NCBI GenBank assembly: GCA_046756945.1
Contig: JBHHXI010000013.1
Location: 1 to 33,558, forward strand
Length of the DNA stretch: 33,558 bases
Source of the DNA: JACZQZ01 sp046756945
GTDB lineage: Bacteria; Pseudomonadota; Alphaproteobacteria; Rhodospirillales; 2-02-FULL-58-16
Reading direction: 5' to 3'
Part shown: piece by piece, positions 15,520 through 24,524 of the stretch
How the letters are laid out: each line of letters begins with the position of its first letter
Numbering within the stretch: the stretch's first letter is position 1
Notes under the pieces: generated by a model
What the model was told of the DNA's origin: nothing
Databases searched by the model: none
The model's input: only the letters and a program-made list of their open reading frames with translations
Program-made: the position numbers and the translations under genes

Positions 15520-18500
15520 ATGGCGTTGGCTGCGGTCACGCTCGACGATAAATACTCCCTCGATTCCGGCCGGGTCTACCTGACGGGCACCCAGGCGCTG
15601 GTGCGCCTGTGCCTGATGCAGCGCCAGCGGGACCACCGGGCCGGACTGAACACGGCCTGCTTCGTCTCGGGCTACCGGGGCTCGCCGCTCGGCACCGTGG
15701 ACCGGGAGTTCTGGCGGGCCGAAAAATTTCTTGAGAAACACCACATCCAATTCCAGCCCGGGGTGAACGAGGACCTGGCGGCCACCGCCATCTGGGGCAG
15801 CCAGCAGGTCAACCTGTTCCCGGGCGCCAGGTACGACGGCGTCTTCGCCATGTGGTACGGCAAGGGCCCCGGCGTCGACCGCTCGGGCGATGTGTTCCGC
15901 CACGCCAACTACGCCGGCACCGCGCCCCATGGCGGCGTCCTGGCGCTCGCCGGCGACGACCCGGCGTGCAAGTCCTCCACCGTGCCGAGCCAGAGCGAAT
16001 ACGCCTTCATGGACGCCCAGATGCCGGTGCTCAACCCGGCCAACGTGCAGGACATACTCGATCTGGGCCTCCTCGGCTGGGCCATGTCGCGCTATTCGGG
16101 CTGCTGGGTGGGCATGAAGACGATCACCGAGAACGTCGACTCCTCGGCCTCGGTGTCGGTCGACCCGGAGCGCCTGCGGATCGTCCTTCCCGACGATTTC
16201 GAGCCGCCGCCCGACGGGCTTCACATCCGCTGGCCCGACCGCCCCCTGGAGCAGGAGATGCGGCTGCAGAAGTACAAGCTTTACGCGGCGATTGCCTTTG
16301 CCCGGGCCAATGGGCTGAACCGCATCGTCATCGACAGCCCGAAGCCGCGCTTCGGCATCGTCTCCACCGGCAAGTCCTATCTCGACGTCCTGCAGGCGCT
16401 GGACGACCTCGGCATCGACGCCGGCCACGCCGCCGACATCGGGCTGCGCGTCTACAAGGTGGGCATGAGCTGGCCCCTGGAGCGCGAGGATATCCGCCAT
16501 TTCGCCGAGGGACTGGAGGAAATCCTGGTGGTCGAGGAAAAGCGCGCCGTCATGGAGAACCAGCTCAAGGAGCAGCTCTACAACTGGCGCGAGGACGTGC
16601 GCCCGCGCGTCATCGGCAAGTTCGACGAGGACGGCGAATGGATCCTGCCCTCGGCCGGCGAGTTGACGCCGGCGCGCATCGCCCGCGCCATCGCCGGGCG
16701 CATCGGGCGCTTCTACACCAGCACCGAGATCACCGACCGGCTCGCCTTCCTCGAGGACAAGGAAAGGGCGCTCGAGGACCGGCTGCCCGGAATCGAGCGC
16801 ATCCCGTACTTCTGCGCCGGCTGTCCCCACAACGTCTCGACCACCGTGCCCGAGGGTTCGCGCGCCGTGGCCGGCATCGGCTGCCACTACATGGCCATCT
16901 GGATGGACCGGGACACCGCCACCTTCACCCACATGGGGGGCGAGGGCGCCAACTGGATCGGCCAGGCGCCGTTCACCGAAACCGAGCACATCTTCGTCAA
17001 CATCGGGGACGGCACCTATTTCCACTCGGGCCTGCTCGCCATCCGCGCCGCGGTGGCGGCGGGGGTCACCATGACCTACAAGATCCTGTACAACGATGCC
17101 GTCGCCATGACCGGCGGCCAGCCCGTGGACGGCCCCCTGAGCGTCTCCCTGATCACCCGCCAGGTGCGCGCCGAGGCGGTGGAACGCATCGCCGTGGTCA
17201 CCGACGAGCCCGACAAGTACCCGTCCGACGCCGGCTTCGCGCCGGACGTCACCATCCATCACCGGGACGACCTGGATGCGCTGCAGCGGGATTTGCGCCG
17301 CCACAAGGGCGTCTCTGTCCTCATTTACGACCAGACCTGCGCCGCCGAGAAACGCCGCCGCCGCAAGCGCGGCCAGATGGCCGACCCGCCGAAGCGGGTC
17401 TTCATCAACGAGGCGGTGTGCGAGGGCTGCGGGGACTGCGGCGTGGTCTCCAACTGTGTCGCCATCGCCCCGGTGAAGACCGAGTTCGGGCGCAAGCGGG
17501 CCATCGACCAGTCGATGTGCAACAAGGACTACTCCTGCGTCGACGGCTTCTGCCCCAGCTTCGTCACCGTCCACGGGGGCCGTTTGCGCACCCGGGCCGC
17601 GGGCGGCGCCGGAGTTGGCCCCGCACATCCCTTCCCCGCCCTGCCCGATCCCCGACCGGCCGCCGTCGATTCCCCCTACGGCATCGTCATCACCGGCATC
17701 GGTGGCACCGGCGTGGTCACCGTGGGGGCGCTTCTGGGCATGGCGGCGCACCTGGAAGGCAAGGGCGTCTCGGTGCTCGACATTACCGGGCTGGCGCAGA
17801 AGAACGGCGCCGTGGTCAGCCACGTGCGCATCGCGGAAAGGCCCGACGACATCCACGCGGTGCGCATCGCCGCCGGCGGGGCGGCGCTGCTTCTCGGGTG
17901 CGACATGGTCACCGCCGGCGGCTTCGAGGCCCTGGCCAAGCTCAGGGCGGGCTATTCCCGCGCCGTGGTCAACAGCCACCGGACCATGACCGCCGACTTC
18001 ACCCGCGACCCGGACCTGGCGTTCCCGGAACAGGGCCTGCGCGACGCTATCACCGCCGCCGCCGGGGCCGGGCGCGCCGATTTCGTCGACGGCACGAGGC
18101 TGGTGACGGCGCTTCTCGGCGATTCCATCGCGTCCAACCTGTTCATGGTCGGGTTCGCCTACCAACACGGCCTGCTGCCGGTCTCGGCCGCCGCCATCGA
18201 GCGCGCCATCGAGCTCAACGGCGTCGCCGTGGAGGCCAACAAAGGCGCCTTCCTGTGGGGCCGGAGGACGGCCCACGACGGCGCCAGGGTCGAAACCATC
18301 GCCTTCGCCGGGGACGCGGCGCCGGCCGCCGGCCGCGTGTCCGCCAGCCTGGACGAGCTCATCGCCCGGCGGACGACGAAGCTGACCGCCTACCAGAACG
18401 CGGCCTACGCGAAACGCTATACGGACCTGGTCGAGCGGGTGCGCGCGGTGGAGGCGGAGCGGGCCAAGGGCCGGACCGGTCTGGCCGAGGCGGTGGCCCG

Positions 18501-19005
18501 GTCGTACTTCAAGCTTCTCGCCTACAAGGACGAGTACGAGGTAGCGCGGCTGTTCACCGACGGCGCCTTCATGGAGCGGCTGAGGGACACCTTCGAGGGC
18601 GATTTCACGCTCACCTTCCACCTGGCGCCGCCCCTTGCCGCCGCACGGGACCCGGTCACCGGCGTGGCGAAGAAACGCGAATACGGCCCGTGGATGATGA
18701 GGGCGTTCAAGGTGCTGGCCAAATGCAAGGGCCTGCGCGGCACCCCCTTCGACGTCTTCGGCCGCTCGGCCGAACGGCGCCGGGAGCGCCAGTTGATTGC
18801 CGACTACGAAAAGACGGTGGAGGAGTTCCTGCGCCGGCTCGACACCGAGAACCACTGCCTGGCCGTGGCCCTCGCCGCCCTCCCCGAAACCATGCGCGGC
18901 TTCGGCCACGTCAAGGAGCGCAACGTGGCGCAGGCCAAGGCCCGCGAGGCGGAACTTTTGGACGCCCTGCGCCACCCGGCACCAAGCAAGACCGCCGCCG
19001 AGTAG
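15520..19005 (+). CDS. Indolepyruvate-type 2-oxoacid:ferredoxin oxidoreductase, single fused chain
   Basis: A 1161-residue fused enzyme that oxidatively decarboxylates 2-oxoacids (aryl-pyruvates in the named family) to acyl-CoA while reducing ferredoxin. The order seen is an alpha-like N-terminal part (SGYRGSPLGTVD early on, GVNEDLAATAIWGSQQ), a thiamine diphosphate domain with CAGCPHN at 432-438 and the GDGTYFHSG magnesium/TPP segment, a cysteine cluster (C634, C637, C640, C646, then C667, C673, C678), and a gamma-like domain from about 720 (GIVITGIGGTGVVTVGALLG). The ATG at 15520 has GGGAG eight bases upstream. Length agrees with the long alphaproteobacterial form, in contrast to archaeal IorA plus IorB. 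The 286-bp gap upstream is shared with the divergent epimerase. Substrate within the family is uncertain. Confidence 0.92.
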   Translation: MALAAVTLDDKYSLDSGRVYLTGTQALVRLCLMQRQRDHRAGLNTACFVSGYRGSPLGTVDREFWRAEKFLEKHHIQFQPGVNEDLAATAIWGSQQVNLFPGARYDGVFAMWYGKGPGVDRSGDVFRHANYAGTAPHGGVLALAGDDPACKSSTVPSQSEYAFMDAQMPVLNPANVQDILDLGLLGWAMSRYSGCWVGMKTITENVDSSASVSVDPERLRIVLPDDFEPPPDGLHIRWPDRPLEQEMRLQKYKLYAAIAFARANGLNRIVIDSPKPRFGIVSTGKSYLDVLQALDDLGIDAGHAADIGLRVYKVGMSWPLEREDIRHFAEGLEEILVVEEKRAVMENQLKEQLYNWREDVRPRVIGKFDEDGEWILPSAGELTPARIARAIAGRIGRFYTSTEITDRLAFLEDKERALEDRLPGIERIPYFCAGCPHNVSTTVPEGSRAVAGIGCHYMAIWMDRDTATFTHMGGEGANWIGQAPFTETEHIFVNIGDGTYFHSGLLAIRAAVAAGVTMTYKILYNDAVAMTGGQPVDGPLSVSLITRQVRAEAVERIAVVTDEPDKYPSDAGFAPDVTIHHRDDLDALQRDLRRHKGVSVLIYDQTCAAEKRRRRKRGQMADPPKRVFINEAVCEGCGDCGVVSNCVAIAPVKTEFGRKRAIDQSMCNKDYSCVDGFCPSFVTVHGGRLRTRAAGGAGVGPAHPFPALPDPRPAAVDSPYGIVITGIGGTGVVTVGALLGMAAHLEGKGVSVLDITGLAQKNGAVVSHVRIAERPDDIHAVRIAAGGAALLLGCDMVTAGGFEALAKLRAGYSRAVVNSHRTMTADFTRDPDLAFPEQGLRDAITAAAGAGRADFVDGTRLVTALLGDSIASNLFMVGFAYQHGLLPVSAAAIERAIELNGVAVEANKGAFLWGRRTAHDGARVETIAFAGDAAPAAGRVSASLDELIARRTTKLTAYQNAAYAKRYTDLVERVRAVEAERAKGRTGLAEAVARSYFKLLAYKDEYEVARLFTDGAFMERLRDTFEGDFTLTFHLAPPLAAARDPVTGVAKKREYGPWMMRAFKVLAKCKGLRGTPFDVFGRSAERRRERQLIADYEKTVEEFLRRLDTENHCLAVALAALPETMRGFGHVKERNVAQAKAREAELLDALRHPAPSKTAAE

Positions 19006-19175
19006 GCCGCGGCCCGAACAGCCTCGGCCACAAGCGGACATCGGATACCCCAAACGCCCGACGACCCACAGTAGCGAACTTGCGCCTACATAGATCGGGA
19101 CACGCCCGTTAAGCTGTTGTCCGGACGGACTTGGGACGCCGTCGTATGAGTGCCCTATGTTGGAGTCTATCCACC

Positions 19176-19181
19176 AGGAGG
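19176..19181 (+). promoter_or_regulatory. Ribosome binding site fixing the metY start
   Basis: AGGAGG eight bases before the ATG at 19190. It favours MSGPRYIK as the N-terminus over the in-frame ATG at 19157, which lacks such a site. Confidence 0.8.
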
Positions 19182-19189
19182 CCGGCCCC

Positions 19190-20485
19190 ATGAGCGGACC
19201 CCGTTACATCAAGCCCGACACCCTGAGCCTGCATGCCGGCCAGCGCCCCGATCCGGTCCATGGGGCGCGGGCGGTGCCGATCTATCAGACCACGTCCTAT
19301 GTGTTCGACGACACCGACCAGGCCGCCGCCCTGTTCAACCTGGAGCGCGCCGGGCATCTCTATTCGCGTATCTCGAACCCCACGGTGGCGGTGCTGGAGG
19401 AACGCATCGCGGCGCTCGAAGGGGGCGTCGGCGCGGTGTGCACGGCGAGCGGCCAGGCGGCGCTCTGCCTGGCGGTGATGACCCTGATGGACGCCGGCGG
19501 TCATATCGTCTCGTCGCAATCGATCTATGGCGGCTCGCATAATCTGTTCATCCATACCCTGCCGCGCTTCGGCATCGAGACCAGCCTGGTCGACCCGCGC
19601 CATCCGGCGGCCTTCAAGGCGGCGATCAGGCCCAACACCCGGCTGCTGTTCGCCGAGACCCTGGGCAATCCGGGATTGGAGGTGCCCGACATGCCGGCCA
19701 TCGCCGGGATCGCCCATGACGCCGGCCTGCCGTTGATGATCGACAATACCTTCGCCACGCCCTGTCTGTGCCGGCCCCTCGAGTGGGGCGCCGATCTGGT
19801 GCACCATTCGATGACCAAATTCATGGGCGGCCACGGCATCGCCATCGGCGGGGTGATCGTCGACGGCGGGCGCTTCGACTGGGAGGCCTCGGGCAGGTTC
19901 CCGACGCTCACCGAACCCTATGCCGGCTATCACGGCATCGACTATGCGGAGGAATTCGGCCCCCAGGCCTTCATTATGCGCGCCCGCACCGAGGGCCTGC
20001 GCGATTTCGGCGCCTGCATCAGCCCGACCAACGCCTTCCACATCCTGCAGGGAATGGAGACCCTGCCGCTGCGCATGGCCCGTCACGTTGAAAACGCCCG
20101 GGCCATCGTCGAATTCCTGGTCGATCACGACGCGGTCGAATGGGTGACCTGGCCCGAACTGCCCGATCATCCCGACCGTGAACTGGCGGCCAGGATGCTG
20201 CCCAGGGGGCCGGGGGCGATCTTCAGCTTCGGCATCAAGGGCGGCCGCGCCGCGGGCAAGCGCTTCATCGAGGGCCTGCGCCTGTTCTCCCACCTCGCCA
20301 ATGTGGGCGACGCGAAATCCCTGGTTATCCATCCCGGCTCGACCACCCACCAGCAGATGGACGCGGACGCCTTGAAGGCAGCGGGCATCAGCGAGGACCT
20401 GGTGCGGCTCTCGGTGGGTCTCGAGGATATCGACGATCTCCGCGACGACCTCGCCCGCGCCCTCAAGGCGTCCCAGAGAGCCTAG
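19190..20485 (+). CDS. metY: O-acetylhomoserine sulfhydrylase (Cys/Met metabolism PLP enzyme)
   Basis: A 431-residue PLP enzyme that makes homocysteine from O-acetyl-L-homoserine and sulfide in methionine synthesis. Diagnostic stretches are DTLSLHAGQ, VPIYQTTSYVF, LYSRISNPTVAVLEERIAAL, the substrate/PLP loop ASGQAAL, and the Schiff-base lysine K210 in HHSMTKFMGGHG. The length (about 430) and the insert PTLTEPYAGYHGIDY point to the MetY branch rather than cystathionine gamma-synthase (about 390). It is followed by an alpha/beta hydrolase 7 bp later. I looked in the 184-bp leader for a SAM-II type riboswitch and saw none. Confidence 0.93.
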   Translation: MSGPRYIKPDTLSLHAGQRPDPVHGARAVPIYQTTSYVFDDTDQAAALFNLERAGHLYSRISNPTVAVLEERIAALEGGVGAVCTASGQAALCLAVMTLMDAGGHIVSSQSIYGGSHNLFIHTLPRFGIETSLVDPRHPAAFKAAIRPNTRLLFAETLGNPGLEVPDMPAIAGIAHDAGLPLMIDNTFATPCLCRPLEWGADLVHHSMTKFMGGHGIAIGGVIVDGGRFDWEASGRFPTLTEPYAGYHGIDYAEEFGPQAFIMRARTEGLRDFGACISPTNAFHILQGMETLPLRMARHVENARAIVEFLVDHDAVEWVTWPELPDHPDRELAARMLPRGPGAIFSFGIKGGRAAGKRFIEGLRLFSHLANVGDAKSLVIHPGSTTHQQMDADALKAAGISEDLVRLSVGLEDIDDLRDDLARALKASQRA

Positions 20486-20492
20486 CCGCGCC

Positions 20493-21281
20493 ATGGACAT
20501 CACGGTCGACGGCAAACCGGCCTTCGCGGCGACCGGCGGCCAACCCTTCGAGGAAGGCCGGCCGACCATCGTGTTCATCCATGGCGGCGGCATGGATCAT
20601 AGCGTCTGGGCCTTGCAGACGCGCTATTTCGCCTATCACGGGCGCAACGTACTGGCCGTCGACCTGCCCGGCCACGGCCGCACCTCGGGGCCGGCGCTGG
20701 CGACCATCGCCGCCATGGCCGATTGGGTCATGGCGCTGCTCGATGCCCTCGGCGTCGTGGAGGCGGCCCTGGTCGGCCACAGCATGGGCTCCCTGGTCGC
20801 CTTCGACGCCGCCGCAAGGTACCCGTCGCGGGCCACCGCATTGGCGTTGCTCGGCACCTCGGTCCCCATGCCGGTGACGGATATGCTGCTCGACGCGGCC
20901 AAGAACAACGACCATGCGGCGTTCGATATGGTGACCCTGTGGGGCCATAGCCGCGACGGCCAGACCGGGTCCAACCGGGCGCCGGGCCTGTGGATGACCG
21001 GCGGCGCGGTGAGCCTGCTGGAGCGCTCGGCGCCAGGGGTGCTGTATGCCGCTCTCAAGGCCGCCAACGAGTATCGCGACGGCCTCGATCTGGCCGGGAA
21101 CATAGGATGCCCGACCCTGCTGCTGCTCGCCGAGCACGACGCCATGACTCCGGCCAGTGCCGCCAAGCCCCTGGCCGATGCGATCCCCGGCGCGCGGGTC
21201 ACGACCCTTCCCGGCTGCGGCCATATGATGATGGCCGAACAGCCCGATGAAGTGCTGGACGCGCTGATCTCTATTTTGTGA
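20493..21281 (+). CDS. Alpha/beta-fold hydrolase
   Basis: A 262-residue serine hydrolase with oxyanion motif HGGGMDHSVW (30-39), nucleophile elbow GHSMGS with S97, acid D216 in AEHDAMTP and catalytic H244 in GCGHMMM. All three triad members are present. It starts 7 bp after metY, so the two are almost certainly co-translated. The fold is shared by esterases, C-C hydrolases and some acyltransferases, and the substrate cannot be assigned. It is shorter than, and unlike, MetX homoserine acetyltransferase, though the operon suggests a role near sulfur amino acid or acyl-ester metabolism. Confidence 0.87.
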   Translation: MDITVDGKPAFAATGGQPFEEGRPTIVFIHGGGMDHSVWALQTRYFAYHGRNVLAVDLPGHGRTSGPALATIAAMADWVMALLDALGVVEAALVGHSMGSLVAFDAAARYPSRATALALLGTSVPMPVTDMLLDAAKNNDHAAFDMVTLWGHSRDGQTGSNRAPGLWMTGGAVSLLERSAPGVLYAALKAANEYRDGLDLAGNIGCPTLLLLAEHDAMTPASAAKPLADAIPGARVTTLPGCGHMMMAEQPDEVLDALISIL

Positions 21282-21332
21282 CGCCCTCGCCCTTGCGCCA
21301 TGCGGCGCCGAGCAGGACCGCCGCGGAGCAGG

Positions 21333-21344
21333 CTGCGGCCGCAG
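21333..21344. repeat. 12-bp palindrome between convergent genes
   Basis: CTGCGGCCGCAG is a perfect palindrome followed by AAAA, within the 88-bp gap between the convergent hydrolase and nucleotidyltransferase genes. It may help end transcription but is short. Confidence 0.35.
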
Positions 21345-21369
21345 AAAAGATGACCGTCCCCGTGATCCG

Positions 21370-22152
21370 CTAAGCGACGTCCGTGTCCGCCTTCTCGTCT
21401 TCGGTGGCGGCCCGGGAGACCTGGGGCAGGATCGTCCTTTCCGCCCTCAGCAGGTCGCTCGGGTAGTCGATCTCGATCCACGGCAGGCCGGTGATGTCCT
21501 CGTAGGCGAAGGTCCCGGGCGGCTCGCTGAGAACCACGTCCCGCATCGCCACCTCGTAGGTGACGTCCGACCGGCCGGCCTCCATGATGGCCTCGGCGGC
21601 GTCCGCCACCCGGGCGGCGATGGCGGGCGACATGCGCATGAATCCCGGCCACTCGCCGACCAGGTCGAAGCTGCCTTCGATGTTCTTGCCGAAATCGACC
21701 GGCGCGCCGTCCTGGATGCACAGGTGCACCGGGTCCTCGCCGGGCTCCAGGCCGCGGTCGAGCAGGAAGCAGTTGGCGTGGGGCGAGCGGATCAGGCGCT
21801 CGAGAACGCGCCGGTGGTACAGCACGTCCGCATCCATGAACAGGATGTCGTCGCCGCCGCGCAGGACCTCGCGCGCCGTCCACAGGGAAATTACGGGGCC
21901 GCCCTCGAACTCGGGATTGGTGATGGCGCGCACGTAGTCCCCGGCGCCCGCCGCCTCCACCTCGGCCATGAGCTCTTCGGCGCGGTAGCCGACCACCAGC
22001 ACCAGCCGCTCGACGCCGTTCTCGCGCAGGATCTCGATGTGCCGGTGCAGCAGGGACTTGCCGTCGAACCGGAGCAGAGCCTTCGGCGGTTCGGCATGAT
22101 TCTCGCCAAAAAGGCGCCTCCCCACGCCCGCGGCCAGCATGACCGCTATCAT
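21370..22152 (-). CDS. NTP transferase (sugar/choline-phosphate nucleotidyltransferase-like)
   Basis: A 260-residue nucleotidyltransferase. The N-terminal signature reads MIAVMLAAGVGRRL, with PPKALLRFDGKSLLHRHIEIL following (LAAGxGxR...PK, the NTP-binding loop). FMDADVLYHRR holds the metal-binding acidic residues, and YEVAMRDVV and WIEIDYPSDLLRAE occur in LicC/phosphocholine cytidylyltransferase-like proteins. It would activate a phosphorylated sugar or alcohol with CTP or UTP. The ATG at 22152 has GGAGG eight bases upstream. It lies 150 bp downstream of hpnA on the same strand and may share its transcript. It is not one of the named hopanoid genes. Confidence 0.85.
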   Translation of the reverse strand: MIAVMLAAGVGRRLFGENHAEPPKALLRFDGKSLLHRHIEILRENGVERLVLVVGYRAEELMAEVEAAGAGDYVRAITNPEFEGGPVISLWTAREVLRGGDDILFMDADVLYHRRVLERLIRSPHANCFLLDRGLEPGEDPVHLCIQDGAPVDFGKNIEGSFDLVGEWPGFMRMSPAIAARVADAAEAIMEAGRSDVTYEVAMRDVVLSEPPGTFAYEDITGLPWIEIDYPSDLLRAERTILPQVSRAATEDEKADTDVA

Positions 22153-22302
22153 GGGCTTTTCCTCCCTTCGTCGGCGGATGCTGGCGGGCCCGGGCCGGGG
22201 CCGGGCAACGGCATCCTTCGAGTATTCATTGCGCGGCCATGTACCCACCGGCCGAGGGCCGGCGACAGTCATAATCGGCGCCGCCGGATCAGGCAAGGGC
22301 GA

Positions 22303-23295
22303 TCAGGAACAGTACCCGTTCCGGCGAAACCACTGGACCGCATCGACCAGGGCCTCGCCGGCGGGGCGGGGCCGGTAGCCGAGCGCGTGGCCCGCCTTGT
22401 CCCAGGAGAAGAACATCTTTTTCCTGGCCATGCGCAGGCCGTCTACGGTGACGAAGGGCTCGCCGCCGCCGGTCAGGCGCGTCCACGCCTCGGCCGCGTA
22501 GGCCACCGGCAGGATCAGGTCATGGGGGATGCGCAGGCGGGGCGCCTTCTGGCCGGTGATCGCCGCGATGTCCCGGAGGATATCCTTCAGGGTCATGTTC
22601 TCGCCGCCCAGGACGTAGCGTTCCCCCACCGTGCCCTTGTCGAAGGCCAGCAGGTGCCCGGCCGCTACGTCGTCCACGTGGACCAGGTTGAGCCCGGTGT
22701 CCACGTAGGCCGGCATGCGCCCGGTGGCGGCCTCGACGATCATGCGCCCCGTGGGCGTCGGCTTGACGTCGCCAGGGCCGACGGGCGTGGACGGATTGAC
22801 GATCACCACCGGCAGCCCCTCGGCCGCCACCAGACGGCGCACCTCCGCCTCGGCCAGGAACTTGGACTGCTTGTAGGGGCCGATCATGTCGGTGAAGGCG
22901 ACCGGCGTATCCTCGTCGGCGGCAGCGCCGCCCGGCCGCAGCCCCAGGGTGGCGACGCTGCTGGTGTACACCATGCGGCCGACGCCGGCCTCGGCGGCGG
23001 CGGCGAGGACGTTTCGCGTGCCGTCCACGTTGGCCTTGAACATGGGCGCCGGATCGCGCACCCAAAGGCGGTAGTCGGCGGCGACGTGGAACAGACCCGT
23101 GCACCCCTTCACGGCGGGCGCCAGGGACGCCGGGTCCGTCACGTCGCCGACGGCCACCTCGACGGCGAGACCGTCGAGGTTGCGGCGGTCGCTCGTCGGC
23201 CGCACAAGGGCGCGCACCGCGTATCCCGCGTCCACAAGGCGGCGCACCACCGCCGATCCGACGAAACCGGAGGCTCCGGTCACCAGAATGGTCAT
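22303..23295 (-). CDS. hpnA: Hopanoid-associated sugar epimerase HpnA
   Basis: A 330-residue extended short-chain dehydrogenase. NAD(P)-binding GASGFVG is near the start, FHVAADYRLWVRDP and YTSSVATLG in the middle, and the active-site YKQSK (Tyr-x3-Lys) follows IGP. FHVAADYRLW, NPSTPVGPGDVKPTPTG and GLNLVHVDDVAAGHL are characteristic of the HpnA family found with hopanoid genes. The reaction on the sugar or head group is not firmly established. The ATG at 23295 gives the family-typical MTILVTGASG start, but its ribosome site is weak. It diverges from ispH, and the other hopanoid genes are within 10 kb. Confidence 0.93.
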   Translation of the reverse strand: MTILVTGASGFVGSAVVRRLVDAGYAVRALVRPTSDRRNLDGLAVEVAVGDVTDPASLAPAVKGCTGLFHVAADYRLWVRDPAPMFKANVDGTRNVLAAAAEAGVGRMVYTSSVATLGLRPGGAAADEDTPVAFTDMIGPYKQSKFLAEAEVRRLVAAEGLPVVIVNPSTPVGPGDVKPTPTGRMIVEAATGRMPAYVDTGLNLVHVDDVAAGHLLAFDKGTVGERYVLGGENMTLKDILRDIAAITGQKAPRLRIPHDLILPVAYAAEAWTRLTGGGEPFVTVDGLRMARKKMFFSWDKAGHALGYRPRPAGEALVDAVQWFRRNGYCS

Positions 23296-23507
23296 GGCTG
23301 TTTTTTCACTGAGGTGGCCACCGTCCGCGGCCTGTTCTAGCAGGAATCCCCGGCCGGCGAAGAGCAAAATCGCGCCGCCGGGAGGCACCGCCGGGCGGCG
23401 CCCGCCGCCTCACAATGTGTTGAGAAGCGGGACATTACCCTTTCCCTTCAGCCAAAAGGTTCCTATTTTCCGGGTTGGCATGGTGCGGGCGCCGGCGGCC
23501 CCCACCC

Positions 23508-24500
23508 ATGGCGAAGACGGTTAGGGACAATACCTTGGCGAAAAAGGCGGACAATGCCCTTCGGGTCTTGCTGGCGAAACCCCGTGGTTTCTGCGCCGGC
23601 GTCGAGCGCGCCATCGAAATCGTCGAGCGGGCCCTGGACATCTACGGCCCGCCGGTCTATGTGCGCCACGAAATCGTTCACAACCAGCGGGTTGTGGAGA
23701 CCCTGCGCGCCAAGGGGGCGGTGTTCGTCGAGGAAGTGGAGGACATCCCCGACGGCGGCGTCACCGTGTTCAGCGCCCACGGCGTTTCCGAGGCGGTGGA
23801 GAATTCGGCCGAGGTGCGCAACCTGCCGATCATCGACGCCACCTGTCCCCTGGTTTCCAAGGTCCACAAGGAAGGCCAGAACCACGCCCGAAAGAACCGC
23901 GAAGTGATCCTCATCGGGCATGAGGGGCACCCGGAGGTGGAGGGAACCCAGGGCCGCATTCCGGGCGGCGTTCATATTGTGACCAGCCCGGAAGACGTCC
24001 CCAAATTGATGGTCCACGATCCCGCACAGCTCGCCTACATCACCCAGACCACGCTCAGCGTCGATGACACGCGCGACGTGATCGACGCCCTGAAAGAGCG
24101 TTTCCCGGACATCGTCGGGCCCGACGTCAAGGACATCTGCTACGCCACCCAGAACCGCCAGCAATCGGCCCGCGCCCTGGCCGCCCACGTCGACCTGCTG
24201 CTCGTGGTTGGCGCGCAAAACAGCTCGAATTCCAACCGTCTGCGCGATTTCGGCGCGGCGATGGGCGTCCCCAGCTACCTCATCGACGACGCCGGTTCCC
24301 TGAATCCCGCCTGGCTCGACGGCGTCTCCACCGTCGGCATCACCGCCGGCGCGTCGGCGCCGGAGGAACTGGTCCAGGAGCTGGTGACGCGGCTCGGGGA
24401 CTTCGGCGAGGTTTCGGTGGAAGAACTGTCCGGGGTGGAAGAAAGCGTCATATTCAAGCTGCCCCGCGAACTGACCGAGGCAGCCCGCGCCGCCGAATAG
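23508..24500 (+). CDS. ispH: 4-hydroxy-3-methylbut-2-enyl diphosphate reductase (IspH)
   Basis: A 330-residue iron-sulfur enzyme for the last step of the MEP pathway, reducing HMBPP to IPP and DMAPP. The three cluster cysteines are C29 in PRGFCAGVERA, C113 in IDATCPLVSKVH and C211 in ICYATQNRQ. The proton-relay glutamate is in HEGHPEVEGT and the TQTTLS motif follows. The start is uncertain: ATG 23508 has no clear ribosome site, while an in-frame TTG at 23535 has AGGGA seven bases before it and would remove nine residues. It is followed by hpnH 24 bp later, so precursor supply and side-chain addition appear to be made from one transcript. Confidence 0.95.
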   Translation: MAKTVRDNTLAKKADNALRVLLAKPRGFCAGVERAIEIVERALDIYGPPVYVRHEIVHNQRVVETLRAKGAVFVEEVEDIPDGGVTVFSAHGVSEAVENSAEVRNLPIIDATCPLVSKVHKEGQNHARKNREVILIGHEGHPEVEGTQGRIPGGVHIVTSPEDVPKLMVHDPAQLAYITQTTLSVDDTRDVIDALKERFPDIVGPDVKDICYATQNRQQSARALAAHVDLLLVVGAQNSSNSNRLRDFGAAMGVPSYLIDDAGSLNPAWLDGVSTVGITAGASAPEELVQELVTRLGDFGEVSVEELSGVEESVIFKLPRELTEAARAAE

Positions 24501-24524
24501 GCAAGGCTAAGGAGTTCCGGTAAA

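Noticed and set aside
15852..19112. A 1086-codon alternative plus-strand frame inside the oxidoreductase
   Set aside because: Arg/Pro/Ala-rich out-of-frame reading of the same gene, with no motif.
19006..19189. A SAM-II or other S-adenosylmethionine riboswitch before metY
   Set aside because: I looked for the pseudoknot-type conserved blocks and saw none. There is only a small GTCCGGAC palindrome.
15073..19191. A 1372-codon open frame on the minus strand
   Set aside because: It is antisense to the ferredoxin oxidoreductase. The sense frame has TPP, Fe-S and gamma-domain motifs; the antisense one has none.
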